From Gemmatimonadota bacterium (lineage in GTDB: Bacteria > Latescibacterota > UBA2968 > UBA8231), in the NCBI GenBank assembly GCA_018660835.1, contig JABJJN010000054.1, forward strand, positions 100,877 through 164,876: a stretch of DNA of 64,000 bases, read 5' to 3'. Under the pieces are notes generated by a model. That model was not told the DNA's origin, ran no database searches, and was given only the letters and a program-made list of their open reading frames with translations. Every line of letters begins with the position of its first letter. Position 1 is the first letter of the stretch. This document shows positions 35,195 through 44,233 of this stretch, piece after piece. Made by a program: the position numbers and the translations under genes.

Positions 35195-36256
35195 TCATGG
35201 CAATGGGTTGGCCAGATACGCTTCCAGCAGGCGGGCACTGTTCACGAGTCCGCCCACGTGGCTGATCTCGTATCCATGTGTATTGTCCCCCGGATAACCG
35301 ATCAGGCACGCCCGAGCCGCCGAACCGGCGGCCTTGGCCAGCGTCGCATCGCTGGCATAAGAGGTGAGTACCGCCGTCTGCACGCCGAAACCCAACTCCT
35401 GGGCAAGGGTCTCCATGTGATCAACCATGCCGGTGTGATACATGGCTGCTCGGTCTTTGCAAGGCAAGGCGGGATCGGCACTGTTACTGACGCCGTATTC
35501 TTCAGCGACTGGAACTACGTCGATTGCGATCACCGATTCGACCGGTAGTTGGCCCACGGACCAGACGGCGCCCAGTCCGCCGATCTCTTCTTCTGCGCTG
35601 GCGATCAAATACACATCTCCAGCAGGCGGTTTGTCGGCAAAGCCGAGGGCGACTTCAATCAGAATCGCCAAACCGCCACGGCAATCGATGTTGTAGCCGC
35701 ACAACAGTTCACCATCGCCGATCCACCAGGGCTTCTTGAAATGGCGAGCGAGGACCACCTTACGCCCGGTTCTCACACCACGGGCAGCGAGTGTTTCTGC
35801 TGACAGCCCTGTCTCCACCCACATACGGTCCCACGTCAGGGGTGTGCCCTCCTTCAGAGGTCCGGCGGCGCTGAGATGGGACACATGTTTGGAGCCAACG
35901 GACAACACGCCCTGAACCGTCTCGCGGCCCAGAATCTCCACGGGCGCCTCTCCCACGGCCCAGGGGTGGAGACCACCGATAGGTTGTACTCGTATTCGAC
36001 CATTTTTCTCGACACACTTGATGATCATCGAGATCTCGTCTTTGTGCGCCGTGACGGCCGTCGCCGGCAATGTTGGGTCACTGCCGACAAAGTGATAGAC
36101 GATGCTGTCCGCTCCATCCTGCCACGTCTTATGTGGCAGCGACTCCGGAATGAACTGTCGCATCAGCTGATCGACCTCCGTCTCACTCCCTGAAGGGGCA
36201 TGCGCCAGCAGCAGTGGTTCGAGATTCTTCAGCAGACGCTCACGGTTGACAGTCAC
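35195..36256 (-). CDS. M42-family metallopeptidase
   Basis: 353 residues from GTG 36256. The frame is open upstream to 36361, but that extension is unlike the family, whereas VNRERLLKNLEPLLLAHAPS after the GTG is the usual M42 start. Binuclear metal ligands are in VTAHKDEISM (His), GYNIDCRGGLAI (Asp), SAEEEIGGLGA (Glu pair), IAIDVVPV (Asp) and THGYEISHVGG (His). Members are cytoplasmic aminopeptidases or deblocking peptidases forming large tetrahedral assemblies. Convergent with the prenyl synthase gene. Confidence 0.88.
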   Translation of the reverse strand: MTVNRERLLKNLEPLLLAHAPSGSETEVDQLMRQFIPESLPHKTWQDGADSIVYHFVGSDPTLPATAVTAHKDEISMIIKCVEKNGRIRVQPIGGLHPWAVGEAPVEILGRETVQGVLSVGSKHVSHLSAAGPLKEGTPLTWDRMWVETGLSAETLAARGVRTGRKVVLARHFKKPWWIGDGELLCGYNIDCRGGLAILIEVALGFADKPPAGDVYLIASAEEEIGGLGAVWSVGQLPVESVIAIDVVPVAEEYGVSNSADPALPCKDRAAMYHTGMVDHMETLAQELGFGVQTAVLTSYASDATLAKAAGSAARACLIGYPGDNTHGYEISHVGGLVNSARLLEAYLANPLP

Positions 36257-36389
36257 GGATAGCTCACAGGAAGAGGATGAGAAACGGCGATAACATCGAG
36301 GGCGCGAAAGGCGATTCAGTGCTAAACAAAGCAGGACGAGGACTCTTCGAAAGACCTCCATGCTCTAACTCAAGACCATCACACGAAAA

Positions 36390-36417
36390 GCCGCATCCTG
36401 TCACGGCAGGATGCGGC
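36390..36417 (-). terminator. Intrinsic terminator of the sigma-factor gene
   Basis: A perfect 11-bp stem (GCCGCATCCTG / CAGGATGCGGC) with a 6-base loop; on the minus strand it is followed by TTTTCGT. It lies 100 bases past the sigma-factor stop and ahead of the M42 gene, so it should separate the two minus-strand genes. Confidence 0.75.
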
Positions 36418-36517
36418 CCTCGGTTCACGGAAGAAGTACAGGGGCGTCACGGCGTTGGGGGGGCTCGCCGCGAGCACCGGTGGGGGCCTGTCGCCTGATG
36501 GGGCCGGCCCTGACCGG

Positions 36518-37141
36518 TTAGTTCGGACTCACGGCATGGGCTGGACCGCCGATGACCTCATCAGCAAGTGACTTCAGTTCTTTCTGCAGGCGCTGGCGTC
36601 CCCGATTTACTCTGGACTTCACTGTGCCCACAGGGCAGTCGATGATCTTGGCGATGTCGTCATAGGAGAGTCCCGCCAGGTCACGCAGTTCGACGGCTTC
36701 ACGGAATTCCTCGGGCAAGTCGCCTATGGCATCCACGACGCTACTGCGGACAGTGTCGGCGTCTGTTGTCTCACCGGGCATCAGGCCGCGATCAACGGGC
36801 TCGAAGAAAGAGGTCCGCTCCTCGTCATCCGGGCTGGGGCCAATGGGAATCCAGTGCCAGCGCTTGCGACGGCGCAACTCGGTCTTGGCCAGATTCCCGG
36901 CGATGGTGTAGAGCCATGTCGAAACCTGCTCAATATTGGGAAACTGGTGCTTGTGCCGCATGCATCGAAGAAAGGTCTCTTGCACGATATCTTCAGCCGT
37001 TTCGCGATCGCTGACGAAGCGATAGACGAAGTTGTAGAGTTGTGATCGATAGCGGCGAACGAGTATGCCCAGTTGCGCCTGGTCCGTGGCAGCACGCCGT
37101 AAGACGGCGCGATCTGAGAGCTGCGAGTGTGTCTGTTCCAT
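36518..37141 (-). CDS. ECF-type RNA polymerase sigma factor
   Basis: 207 residues from ATG 37141 (AGAGGA just upstream on the minus strand); the longer frame to 37258 has no good ribosome site. Region 2 is YRSQLYNFVYRFVSDRETAE and DIVQETFLRCMRHKHQFPNI; region 4 is IGDLPEEFREAVELRDLAGL then SYDDIAKIIDCPVGTVKSRV with the helix-turn-helix. No anti-sigma factor gene adjoins it, which is unusual for this class; control may come from the long leader with its inverted repeat at 37339-37386. It is divergent from the SEC-C gene. Confidence 0.88.
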   Translation of the reverse strand: MEQTHSQLSDRAVLRRAATDQAQLGILVRRYRSQLYNFVYRFVSDRETAEDIVQETFLRCMRHKHQFPNIEQVSTWLYTIAGNLAKTELRRRKRWHWIPIGPSPDDEERTSFFEPVDRGLMPGETTDADTVRSSVVDAIGDLPEEFREAVELRDLAGLSYDDIAKIIDCPVGTVKSRVNRGRQRLQKELKSLADEVIGGPAHAVSPN

Positions 37142-37282
37142 GACTGTCCTCTGCTCGTTCGGTTGTTGTGAGCTGTATGTTGCGTGCCCACCGGATGGCT
37201 GATCTCGTTGTTCACGAAGCCTATCGCAAGCTTCGTACCAGCGCTGCAAAAGGATCATGTGAAGTGTTCATAACCAATTGTT

Positions 37283-37310
37283 TTATCACAGGTTGACGAC
37301 ACAATATCAA
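37283..37310 (-). promoter_or_regulatory. Candidate promoter of the sigma-factor gene
   Basis: On the minus strand TTGATA (37310-37305), 16-base spacer, TGATAA (37288-37283). It would give a leader of about 135 bases. Its -35 overlaps a small GTTGA...TCAAC inverted repeat (37292-37311). Confidence 0.33.
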
Positions 37311-37338
37311 CAGCCTCGAATGACTCTCATCGAGTGAT

Positions 37339-37386
37339 GATATGGCCTCAGAATCCTGATAAGCCTCACAATTCTGATGCCATATC
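37339..37386. repeat. 16-bp near-perfect inverted repeat in the sigma-factor/SEC-C divergent gap
   Basis: Left arm GATATGGCCTCAGAAT (37339-37354) and right arm ATTCTGATGCCATATC (37371-37386) are complementary at 15 of 16 positions around a 16-base centre. The 366-base gap 37142-37507 holds no gene; besides this repeat it holds one candidate promoter on each strand. The size suggests a dimeric or tetrameric operator or a strong RNA hairpin. Confidence 0.7.
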
Positions 37387-37415
37387 TTGGCTTTCGTGAC
37401 AGGTTCCGAGTCACT

Positions 37416-37445
37416 TTGACACCACGCGGGGGGCATCGGTAGATT
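37416..37445 (+). promoter_or_regulatory. Sigma-70-type promoter of the SEC-C gene
   Basis: TTGACA (37416-37421), 18-base spacer, TAGATT (37440-37445), about 62 bases upstream of the ATG at 37508. Confidence 0.5.
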
Positions 37446-37507
37446 CCTCATCCAAGGGGCACCCGACTTCCCCCCACAGGTCTTCACCCACACAAAAGCC
37501 TTAGCTA

Positions 37508-38200
37508 ATGTCCGATACGGACCGCGAATCGCTGCAAAAGAGTCTCGAGGCCCTCTGCGAGGAACTCCAAGTTCGCCGCCTTGAGGCGGATGATATTGTC
37601 GAATTGCTCGCCGACGGAGAGGATCCGACCTGGGTCGCCGAGCAGGCGATAGAAGAAGGGGGCGAGGGCCGAACGCAGTTGCAGCAATTGCTGTCGCAAA
37701 TGGCTCCACTCGTCTACACTGCACCCGAGCCAGAGGAAGAAGGGGATGCGGAGCTTGAGCCGTCCGCTGCTGAGACCTCAGAGGCAGTGGCTGATACGGC
37801 AGAGGGGGCCGATGCTCCCGCCGACCTTCAGGCGCAGTTAGCCGAGCTGCGGGAGTCCTTGCCTCCAGGTGTCGATCCCGCACAACTGGAACAGCTGCTC
37901 TCTTCGGAGCGGGGACAACTCATGGCAGATTTTGGCGCATTTTGCCAGGAGCGTGGCTACGATGGCGATCCGGGCGATTCCGGGATGGATGAGGAGTTGC
38001 AGGGGCTGCATGACGAATGGCTGCAAACCCAGCGCCCCACACTTGAGGGCAAGCGTCCAGCCGATGTGTTGGACGGTGGGCGCTTGTTTCCAGAGAAGGT
38101 CGTTACTTTTCGTCGCGAGGATCCCAAAGTCGGGCGCAACGATCCGTGCCCTTGTGGGAGTGGGAAGAAGTTCAAGAAGTGCTGTGGCAAATCAGGATGA
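37508..38200 (+). CDS. SEC-C zinc-motif protein
   Basis: 230 residues. Only the C-terminal 25 residues are a known domain: [20 protein letters not shown], the SEC-C zinc-binding motif (C-x-C-x8-C-C) also found at the end of SecA, where it binds SecB and ribosomes. The rest is acidic, with a Glu-rich low-complexity stretch at residues about 75-105 and a helical region after it. Role unknown; a ribosome or chaperone link is a reasonable guess. It is expressed from its own promoter, divergent from the sigma-factor gene. Confidence 0.75.
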   Translation: MSDTDRESLQKSLEALCEELQVRRLEADDIVELLADGEDPTWVAEQAIEEGGEGRTQLQQLLSQMAPLVYTAPEPEEEGDAELEPSAAETSEAVADTAEGADAPADLQAQLAELRESLPPGVDPAQLEQLLSSERGQLMADFGAFCQERGYDGDPGDSGMDEELQGLHDEWLQTQRPTLEGKRPADVLDGGRLFPEKVVTFRREDPKVGRNDPCPCGSGKKFKKCCGKSG

Positions 38201-38230
38201 GTGCAATCATGAGGAGTGAAAAGGAGGACC

Positions 38231-38776
38231 ATGGCAGGCGTTGAATCGCAGGTGATCGCCGATGTGCTGACCCTTGATCTGGCCGTCTTTGGCGACGATC
38301 GGGGGCGTTTCAGTGAGATGTTCCGCGATGAATGGTTTCCGCAACGAGCCTGGAAGAACGTGCAGGTCAACCGATCGCATTCTGTGGCGAACACACTGCG
38401 CGGCTTGCACTACCATCACAAGCAAGCCGACTATTGGCACGTCCTGGCAGGAACGCTGCGCGTCGGACTCTACGACCTACGACCCTGGTCGAAGACGCAC
38501 CGTGCTTCCCAGACGATTGACGTGAGCGGCGAGGACTTCACTGGCATCTTCATTCCTCCTGGTATTGCACACGGATTCTACGCAGTCACTGACGTGACCC
38601 TCATCTACGTTGTCGACAACTACTACGATGGGGCCGACGAACTTGGCGTTGCCTGGAATGACCCCGCATTGGGACTCGATTGGAAAGTGCCCTCAGTGCC
38701 GATCGTGTCTGAGCGCGATACTGAAAACCCCATGCTGATCGACCTTCCAGCCGATCAGTTACCCAGAGGTTCATGA
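38231..38776 (+). CDS. RmlC-like dTDP-4-dehydrorhamnose 3,5-epimerase family protein
   Basis: 181 residues from ATG 38231, preceded by AAGGAGG. Landmarks of RmlC: DDRGRFSEMFRDEWF, VNRSHSVANTLRGLHYH (active-site His), WHVLAGTLRVGLYDLR, and FIPPGIAHGFYAVTDV (second His region), in a cupin fold. It lacks rmlA, rmlB and rmlD neighbours, and the sequence departs from the usual L-R-G-L-H-Y-Q by ending in His, so the exact sugar nucleotide is uncertain. Its stop overlaps the next start by ATGA. Confidence 0.82.
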   Translation: MAGVESQVIADVLTLDLAVFGDDRGRFSEMFRDEWFPQRAWKNVQVNRSHSVANTLRGLHYHHKQADYWHVLAGTLRVGLYDLRPWSKTHRASQTIDVSGEDFTGIFIPPGIAHGFYAVTDVTLIYVVDNYYDGADELGVAWNDPALGLDWKVPSVPIVSERDTENPMLIDLPADQLPRGS

Positions 38777-39636
38777 TGGATATTGTTGATGCGTTGATCG
38801 AGTCCGAGGCGCTGAAGATTTCGCCTCCGGGGGAACTCTTCTTCTACACCTCCGGCACCGTCGGACCCTACTACATCAACACGCATTTTCTCTACGGTGG
38901 CCCAGAGCCCGCCGGCGACCTGCTCGATTTCATTGATGCAGAGAGCGATCGCGCCGATTTTCCGCAGAACCTGCAGGAACGTGTGAGCGTACAGTTGGAC
39001 GAGGATGCTCGCTATCGAGATGTCATCGACGAATTAACCGAAGCCATTCTAGCCGCCGAGTCAGATGCACCCAGCACGTGGGTCTCCGGTGGCGCCCGAC
39101 GAGACTGGTTCTTCTCCCTCGCCGTCGCTGATCGTCTTGAGCGACCCCATCTATTTCTGTTCAAGGATGGTCGAGCAGCCGATGTCGACGATGACGGACA
39201 GTTGCGTTTCGTGGACGATCTGACAGATGAGACGACAGTACATGTCGCCGACCTTGTCACAGAAGCTTCGAGCTATGAGCGCGCCTGGATTCCTGCGATC
39301 CGTGACCGGGGGGGCGAGATGACGTTTTCCGCCAATGTCGTCGATCGTGCCCAAGGGGGCATGAAGGTGCTGGACAAGGCCGGGGTACCAGCGACGGCCT
39401 TGTTGCGCGTCGATGAGGACCTATTCGACGCACTGCGTCAGAAAAATCTCGTTGAAGAACAACAACACGAGACGCTGACTGCCTATTTCCGCGATCCACA
39501 GAAGTCGATGGCGGCCTTCCTCAAACAGAATCCCGATTTTCTACAGGCAGCGCTCAGCTGTGAAGATGAGCGCACGAAATCGCGAGCCCGGCAACTTGTC
39601 AAGCAAGACCCCTACACCCTCGGACTCAGCCTCTAA
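38773..39636 (+). CDS. Orotate phosphoribosyltransferase-like protein with atypical PRPP loop
   Basis: 287 residues, ATGA overlap with the RmlC-like gene. FFYTSGTVGPYYINTHFLYGG resembles the N-terminal OPRT segment, VSGGARRDWFFSLAVADRL the central strand/loop, and VHVADLVTEASSYERAWIPA the PRPP-binding loop; VDRAQGGMKVLDKAGV follows as in OPRT. In the PRPP loop the Asp, Thr and Ser of the family D-x-x-T-T-G-x-S pattern remain but the Gly residues do not. The last 60 residues are additional. It may use another base or have lost catalysis. No other pyrimidine gene except pyrG is in the window. Confidence 0.6.
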   Translation: MMDIVDALIESEALKISPPGELFFYTSGTVGPYYINTHFLYGGPEPAGDLLDFIDAESDRADFPQNLQERVSVQLDEDARYRDVIDELTEAILAAESDAPSTWVSGGARRDWFFSLAVADRLERPHLFLFKDGRAADVDDDGQLRFVDDLTDETTVHVADLVTEASSYERAWIPAIRDRGGEMTFSANVVDRAQGGMKVLDKAGVPATALLRVDEDLFDALRQKNLVEEQQHETLTAYFRDPQKSMAAFLKQNPDFLQAALSCEDERTKSRARQLVKQDPYTLGLSL

Positions 39637-39647
39637 GTCTGTGATGG

Positions 39648-39668
39648 TTCAGGTGGCTGCACCTGGAA
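39648..39668. terminator. Hairpin between convergent genes
   Basis: TTCAGGTG (39648-39655) pairs with CACCTGGAA (39660-39668) with one bulged base and a 4-base loop. No strong U-run follows on either strand, so it is a weak candidate for a shared terminator of the OPRT-like and smc genes. Confidence 0.3.
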
Positions 39669-39701
39669 GGTTTCGTGGCGCGCCGAGGTATCGTTCTCGA
39701 A

Positions 39702-42700
39702 CTAACCGGCTGCCTCACTATCGATCGCTTGCTCCGCGACCTGCACCGACACCAACTGTGAGACGCCCTCCTCGGCCATGGTCACACCGTGCAGTGTGTC
39801 AGCAGAGGACATGGACAGCTTGTTGTGCGTGATCATGATGAACTGCGTATGTTGCGCGAATTCACGCAGCACGCGCAGGAAGCGCTCCACATTCGCATCG
39901 TCCAGGGGCGCATCTACCTCGTCGAGAATACACCAGGGACTGGGCTTTACCTGATAGATGGCAAAGAGCAGGGCGATAGCTGTCAGCGCCTTCTCACCGC
40001 CTGACAACAGTCCAATGCTCTGCAAGCGCTTACCCCGAGGCCGGGCGGTGATCTCGATGGATGATTCGAGGGGATCCACATCCGCCTCGAGCGTCAGATC
40101 TGCCTCGCCTCCTGGAAAGAAGCGAGCATAGGTCACCTGAAACTTCTCGCGTATCTCCTCAAAGGTCTCGCGGAAGAGCCGGCGAGCGACGCGGTCGATG
40201 TGCTGCAGTGTCTTGCGTAGATCCTCCGAGGCGGCGATCAAGTCATCACGATGCTGGACGAGGAAGTCGTAACGTTCCTTCTGCTCTTCAAATTCCTCAA
40301 GAACACCCACGTGGACATTGCCGAGACGGGCAAGACCTCGTCGAATCTCTTCCAGTCGTGTCTTGGCTTTCTCCGCGTCGAAGTCGTCCTCTTCGAGTGG
40401 TCCGAGACTTGGAAGATCTACCTCATATTCGTCCGTGACACGGGAAAGCAGTTGCTTGAGTTCCGTGCGCAGCTCCGTCACACGAAGTTCCAACTGGTGG
40501 CGGCGTTCACGCTGGACAGACAATTCACGCTGTAGGCGCCCGATCTCTTCTTCTAGTTCTCGTGAGCGGACCATCACTTCCTGCCACTGATTGTGTTGCT
40601 CATCTCGGGCTGTGGCCAGGCTTTCGCGATTCTCGTGCTTCTGCGTCAATTGGTCCGTCGCGGCAGCTTCTCGCTCTTGCAGACCTGCACGGTCCTGTGT
40701 CGCCTGTGAGATCTCCTTCTCAAGGCGGTCGATATTTGTCCGCTGCGTAGCCTCGAGGCTGGTGAGACGCTGTACATCACGTCCAAGGTTATCACCCTTC
40801 TCGACGATTCGGGCACGCTCGACACGCAGGCTCTGCAGCATCTCCTGTCGTTCACGACGATTCCGCTCCGCTTCCTGCAGGCGCTCTTCTCGCTCACGTA
40901 GTGACTGCTCCAACCCGGCGGCTTCAGCGTCAATCTGCTGCAAGCGCTCCTCTTCGCCCTGCGATCCTTCAAGCAAACCAGCAAGGCGCTGTTCGTTGGA
41001 CTGTACGCGCGTCTGCAGTGTCTGCAATTGCTTGTCGAGTCGTTCGCCCTCGTCGCGTGCGGCACGTTCGCGCAGATGTGCCTCACGCTCTTCGTCTCGT
41101 ACCTGCTCGACGAGTGCCTGCAGGTCGCGAGTGTATCCGTCCAGGACGGCGACCCTGCGTGATTCCGCATCGACTCCAAGCTGCGCCGTGATCTGCACGG
41201 AACGTTGCGTGGCCATCTCAGCGCGTAGCTGGCGAATTTCTTGTCCGCGGCCGAGAACCGAATCGTCCTCTCCAGCTTCGCCTCCGGCAACACGGCCGTC
41301 GATATCGACGCCCTGGCCTTCCGCGGTGACCAGGCGCACGGCGAGGTCTGCATGGTCACGAGCCAGTCGCAGAGCCGTCTCCAGGTCCTTCACAAGGAAT
41401 GTGTTCGCCAATAGATGATCGACGAGCGGGGTCACTGTGTCGTCGGCACGCACGTAGTTCCGCAGGGGGGCAATGACGCCGTCGACACCTTGTAAATCAA
41501 TTGTCGTCGGTGTCCGTCGCTGCCAGTTCATGGGGAACACACCGGCACGGGCGGAGTGGTCGCGCACGTAGATCAGCGCCTCAAGGATACTCTCGTCATC
41601 TTGGGCGACCAGGGCTTCCACCGCATCGCCCAGTGCGCTTTCGACGGCGCGATCCAAGCCGTCAGTTACTTCGACCAGGTCACCGAGCACGCCGCTGAAG
41701 GTGGCCGTATACGGGGAATCGACGAGCAACTGTCTGACGCCACTTGAGTATCCCTCATAGCCGGATCGGACGCGCTCGAGAATCTGAATTCTTGCCTGCC
41801 CAGCCTCGATACCGCGCTCGGCATCCGTCGTGCGTTTGCGCCCACGCTCCAATGACGATTGTGCGTCCTGGCGCCGCTGGTGTGCTGCCTGCAGATCCGC
41901 CTGCAGGGCGGCTAGACGCTCCTGTGTCGATTGAAACAACTGCTGTGTCTCAGAAACACGGGTGCCCGTTGCAATTTTCTCGGACTCGAGTCGTGCACGT
42001 TCGCTTTCCACCTCTTCGCGAGCGCGGTCCAACCCTTCACGCTCCGTTCGCAGGCGAACCAGCGCACCACTGCGCTCACCTTTCTCACGCAACAGGTCAC
42101 GGAGTTTATGGTTCTCGGCGTCGAGGCTGCGACGACTCTCGGTATAGGCGGCTTCGGCCTCTTGAGCCGCCGATTCAACCGTCTGCAGTTGTTCCGCGCT
42201 GTGTGTGATTTCCGCGCGTGACTCGACAAGCGTCGCCTCGGCCTGCGTCCGCTGGTTGTTCGCTTCGTTGAGTTGCTGGCGAGATTCCTCCAACTGTGCC
42301 GTGGCGCGTTCAATAAAGTGTTCGCGCGCCTCGCGACGTTCTCGAGTCGAGATCAGCTGGTTGTCCAATTCATGGATCTCTTCGACACAACGAGACAGGG
42401 CGACACCGGCTTCCTGCAGAGTGCGCTCTGCCTCTGTTACGGCCAGTCGTCGCTTCTCCAACTCGGCCTCACGGGCCGTAAATTCTGTCAGACCGGATTC
42501 AGAGTCACGAGACAGTCCCTGGAATTCCTCATCCAGTGGTTTCAGCTCGTCCCGCAAGGCAAAGTAGCGGTGTCGACTGAAGCGAAGCTCCACGTCCTTC
42601 ATCTCTGTTGTCAGCGACTGAAAGCGTCGAGCGCGCCCAACCTGGCGCCCCAGATAGTCAACTTGGCGCTTGACCTCCGTGATGATGTCTTCGAGCCGAG

Positions 42701-43265
42701 TCAGATCTGCCTCGGTTGACTCAAGTTTGTTCCACGTCGATCTGCGTCGTGCTTTGTATTTGGTGATTCCCGCCGCTTCTTCCAGAATACGGCGCCGATT
42801 CTCGGTTTTTTCGCTGACGATCTCATCGACCATGCCTTGTTCCATGACCGAATACGCACCGGGTCCCAAACCCGTATCCATCAACAGATTCTGGATATCG
42901 AGAAGGCGACAGGGAACCTTGTTCAGCAGGTAATCTGATTCACCCGATCGAAAGAGTCGGCGGGTAATCGTGACCTCTGAATAATCGATCGGGAGTACAC
43001 CCTCCGTATTGTCGACGGTGAGTGATACTTCAGACATACCCAGTGGTTTGCGAGCGCGTGTGCCGGCGAAGATGACGTCTTCCATCTTGTGGCCACGGAT
43101 TGCTGCAGCGCGCTGCTCGCCGAGTACCCAACGGATCGCCTCGACCACGTTCGATTTGCCACAACCATTCGGTCCGACGACGCCGGTGATCCCGTCGCCA
43201 AAATGGATGGCCGTCTTATTGTAAAACGACTTAAAACCGAAAATGTCGAGGTGGGAAACGCGCAA
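39702..43265 (-). CDS. smc: Chromosome segregation ATPase SMC
   Basis: 1187 residues from TTG 43265, which follows a strong GGAGGAGAGGG ribosome site; the frame is open to 43445, but only from the TTG does it read VSHLDIFGFKSF like all SMC proteins. Walker A is VGPNGCGKSNVVEAIRWVLG (about residue 30); two long coiled coils flank the hinge (around GVLGDLVEVTDGLDRAVESA, residue 520); the signature is LLSGGEKALTAIALLFAIYQ and Walker B PWCILDEVDAPLDDAN near the C-terminus. Dimeric condensin ATPase. ScpA and ScpB partners are not in the window. Confidence 0.96.
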   Translation of the reverse strand: MRVSHLDIFGFKSFYNKTAIHFGDGITGVVGPNGCGKSNVVEAIRWVLGEQRAAAIRGHKMEDVIFAGTRARKPLGMSEVSLTVDNTEGVLPIDYSEVTITRRLFRSGESDYLLNKVPCRLLDIQNLLMDTGLGPGAYSVMEQGMVDEIVSEKTENRRRILEEAAGITKYKARRRSTWNKLESTEADLTRLEDIITEVKRQVDYLGRQVGRARRFQSLTTEMKDVELRFSRHRYFALRDELKPLDEEFQGLSRDSESGLTEFTAREAELEKRRLAVTEAERTLQEAGVALSRCVEEIHELDNQLISTRERREAREHFIERATAQLEESRQQLNEANNQRTQAEATLVESRAEITHSAEQLQTVESAAQEAEAAYTESRRSLDAENHKLRDLLREKGERSGALVRLRTEREGLDRAREEVESERARLESEKIATGTRVSETQQLFQSTQERLAALQADLQAAHQRRQDAQSSLERGRKRTTDAERGIEAGQARIQILERVRSGYEGYSSGVRQLLVDSPYTATFSGVLGDLVEVTDGLDRAVESALGDAVEALVAQDDESILEALIYVRDHSARAGVFPMNWQRRTPTTIDLQGVDGVIAPLRNYVRADDTVTPLVDHLLANTFLVKDLETALRLARDHADLAVRLVTAEGQGVDIDGRVAGGEAGEDDSVLGRGQEIRQLRAEMATQRSVQITAQLGVDAESRRVAVLDGYTRDLQALVEQVRDEEREAHLRERAARDEGERLDKQLQTLQTRVQSNEQRLAGLLEGSQGEEERLQQIDAEAAGLEQSLREREERLQEAERNRRERQEMLQSLRVERARIVEKGDNLGRDVQRLTSLEATQRTNIDRLEKEISQATQDRAGLQEREAAATDQLTQKHENRESLATARDEQHNQWQEVMVRSRELEEEIGRLQRELSVQRERRHQLELRVTELRTELKQLLSRVTDEYEVDLPSLGPLEEDDFDAEKAKTRLEEIRRGLARLGNVHVGVLEEFEEQKERYDFLVQHRDDLIAASEDLRKTLQHIDRVARRLFRETFEEIREKFQVTYARFFPGGEADLTLEADVDPLESSIEITARPRGKRLQSIGLLSGGEKALTAIALLFAIYQVKPSPWCILDEVDAPLDDANVERFLRVLREFAQHTQFIMITHNKLSMSSADTLHGVTMAEEGVSQLVSVQVAEQAIDSEAAG

Positions 43266-43647
43266 GGACCCTCTCCTCCAAATGGCTGCTGTAAGGCAGC
43301 CGTGGCTGGCACAGCAAAAGGACCCCACAGGCATGAGTGAGCCTTGAGGAGTCATGAAATCTAATGTCTGGCGTGTTATCCTGGAGAGGGGAGTCGATAT
43401 AGAGTCGACAGCCAGGACCACTACCGCTTGGGGATAGTGGCACAAACGGTACTACATGTCGGTGTGTGGGTCAACAGTTTCGATGTTGAAAGCGACCCAT
43501 TCTGGCGAGCCTCTCGGCTGGCTGGCAGGACATCCTGATCAACTATCGTTGACAGGCCTTTCGCGGGTGCTACCTTGCGCTGGCGAGACACAATCGAGTC
43601 ACACCGGGGCCCGATGGTGCCTAGTTCACCTGGAAATGAGATAGACC
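43266..43647. other. Divergent smc/small-gene intergenic region, 382 bases
   Basis: No gene is supported here. It holds the smc ribosome site next to 43266, a CCACTA (43418-43423)/TAGTGG (43435-43440) inverted repeat, a short GAGTCGA direct repeat near 43391-43407, and the plus-strand promoter candidate at 43549-43576. Confidence 0.5.
43549..43576 (+). promoter_or_regulatory. Candidate promoter of the 43648 gene cluster
   Basis: TTGACA (43549-43554), 16-base spacer, TACCTT (43571-43576), about 70 bases upstream of the ATG at 43648. Confidence 0.42.
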
Positions 43648-43848
43648 ATGACCCTCAATGACCTGTTGCAGGACGTACACGAGCAACTCCCCCCAGAGCG
43701 GGTCAAGCTCTACGAAGAGCTGGTGGAGAAGTATGGCGGCTCGGAGACATTCCAGTTTACCCTGGCACTCGTGGCTGGTTCAACCGGCCGCGAGCGCCGC
43801 CTGCTGCGAATGCTGATCGCCGAGCTCGATCGCCTCGAAGCCGACTGA
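43648..43848 (+). CDS. Small conserved-type soluble protein, unknown
   Basis: 66 residues with regular helical, charged sequence (LLQDVHEQLPPERVKLYEEL, then RERRLLRMLIAELDRLEAD). No signal or membrane part. It has a promoter candidate and codon composition like the neighbours, so it is likely real. The next two plus-strand genes follow at short distances, suggesting one operon with a bitopic coiled-coil protein and an HPr-kinase-like ATPase. Function unknown. Confidence 0.6.
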   Translation: MTLNDLLQDVHEQLPPERVKLYEELVEKYGGSETFQFTLALVAGSTGRERRLLRMLIAELDRLEAD

Positions 43849-43902
43849 CTGGAGAAATCTTGGGCCGGGCCGATACATTGAAGGAACCTAACTTGATAAT
43901 AC

Positions 43903-44202
43903 GTGGTACTACAGAAAGGTCCCTTCGTGCTGGTCGCCGCTCTTCTACTGTGTGTTCCCCTCGGCCTGCGCTATTTCACGTCCTGGCATATGACGCGACT
44001 GCGTCAGCGTGCATTTCACCAGGACGAAGAATTGCGCCGTTTACGCCTGGAGTACTCCGACGTTCGATCACAACTGATGGACGTGCACCACATCCAGCGT
44101 CAATTCGAAGTTCGCAAGAGTCGGTTAGCAACAGACATTCACACCGAACGTTTGCGACTCGACGAATTGCGCCGCAACCCGGGGCCTCGTCTGGCAGCCT
44201 GA
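43903..44202 (+). CDS. Small bitopic membrane protein with coiled coil, unknown
   Basis: 99 residues from GTG 43903. One N-terminal membrane helix (FVLVAALLLCVPLGLRYFTS) is followed by about 70 residues of heptad-like, Arg/Leu-rich helix (HQDEELRRLRLEYSDVRSQL). The layout recalls FtsL/septum-type small proteins, but I see no specific signature and do not make that call. The start codon is uncertain. Confidence 0.5.
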   Translation: MVLQKGPFVLVAALLLCVPLGLRYFTSWHMTRLRQRAFHQDEELRRLRLEYSDVRSQLMDVHHIQRQFEVRKSRLATDIHTERLRLDELRRNPGPRLAA

Positions 44203-44233
44203 TTTTCTATCACCATCTGCCACCCTTTGCGGG

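Noticed and set aside
43391..43407. GAGTCGA direct repeat upstream of smc
   Set aside because: Seven bases repeated once is not enough to separate it from chance.
43903..44202. FtsL/FtsB identity for the small bitopic coiled-coil protein
   Set aside because: Topology fits but there is no specific motif, and no division gene is next to it.
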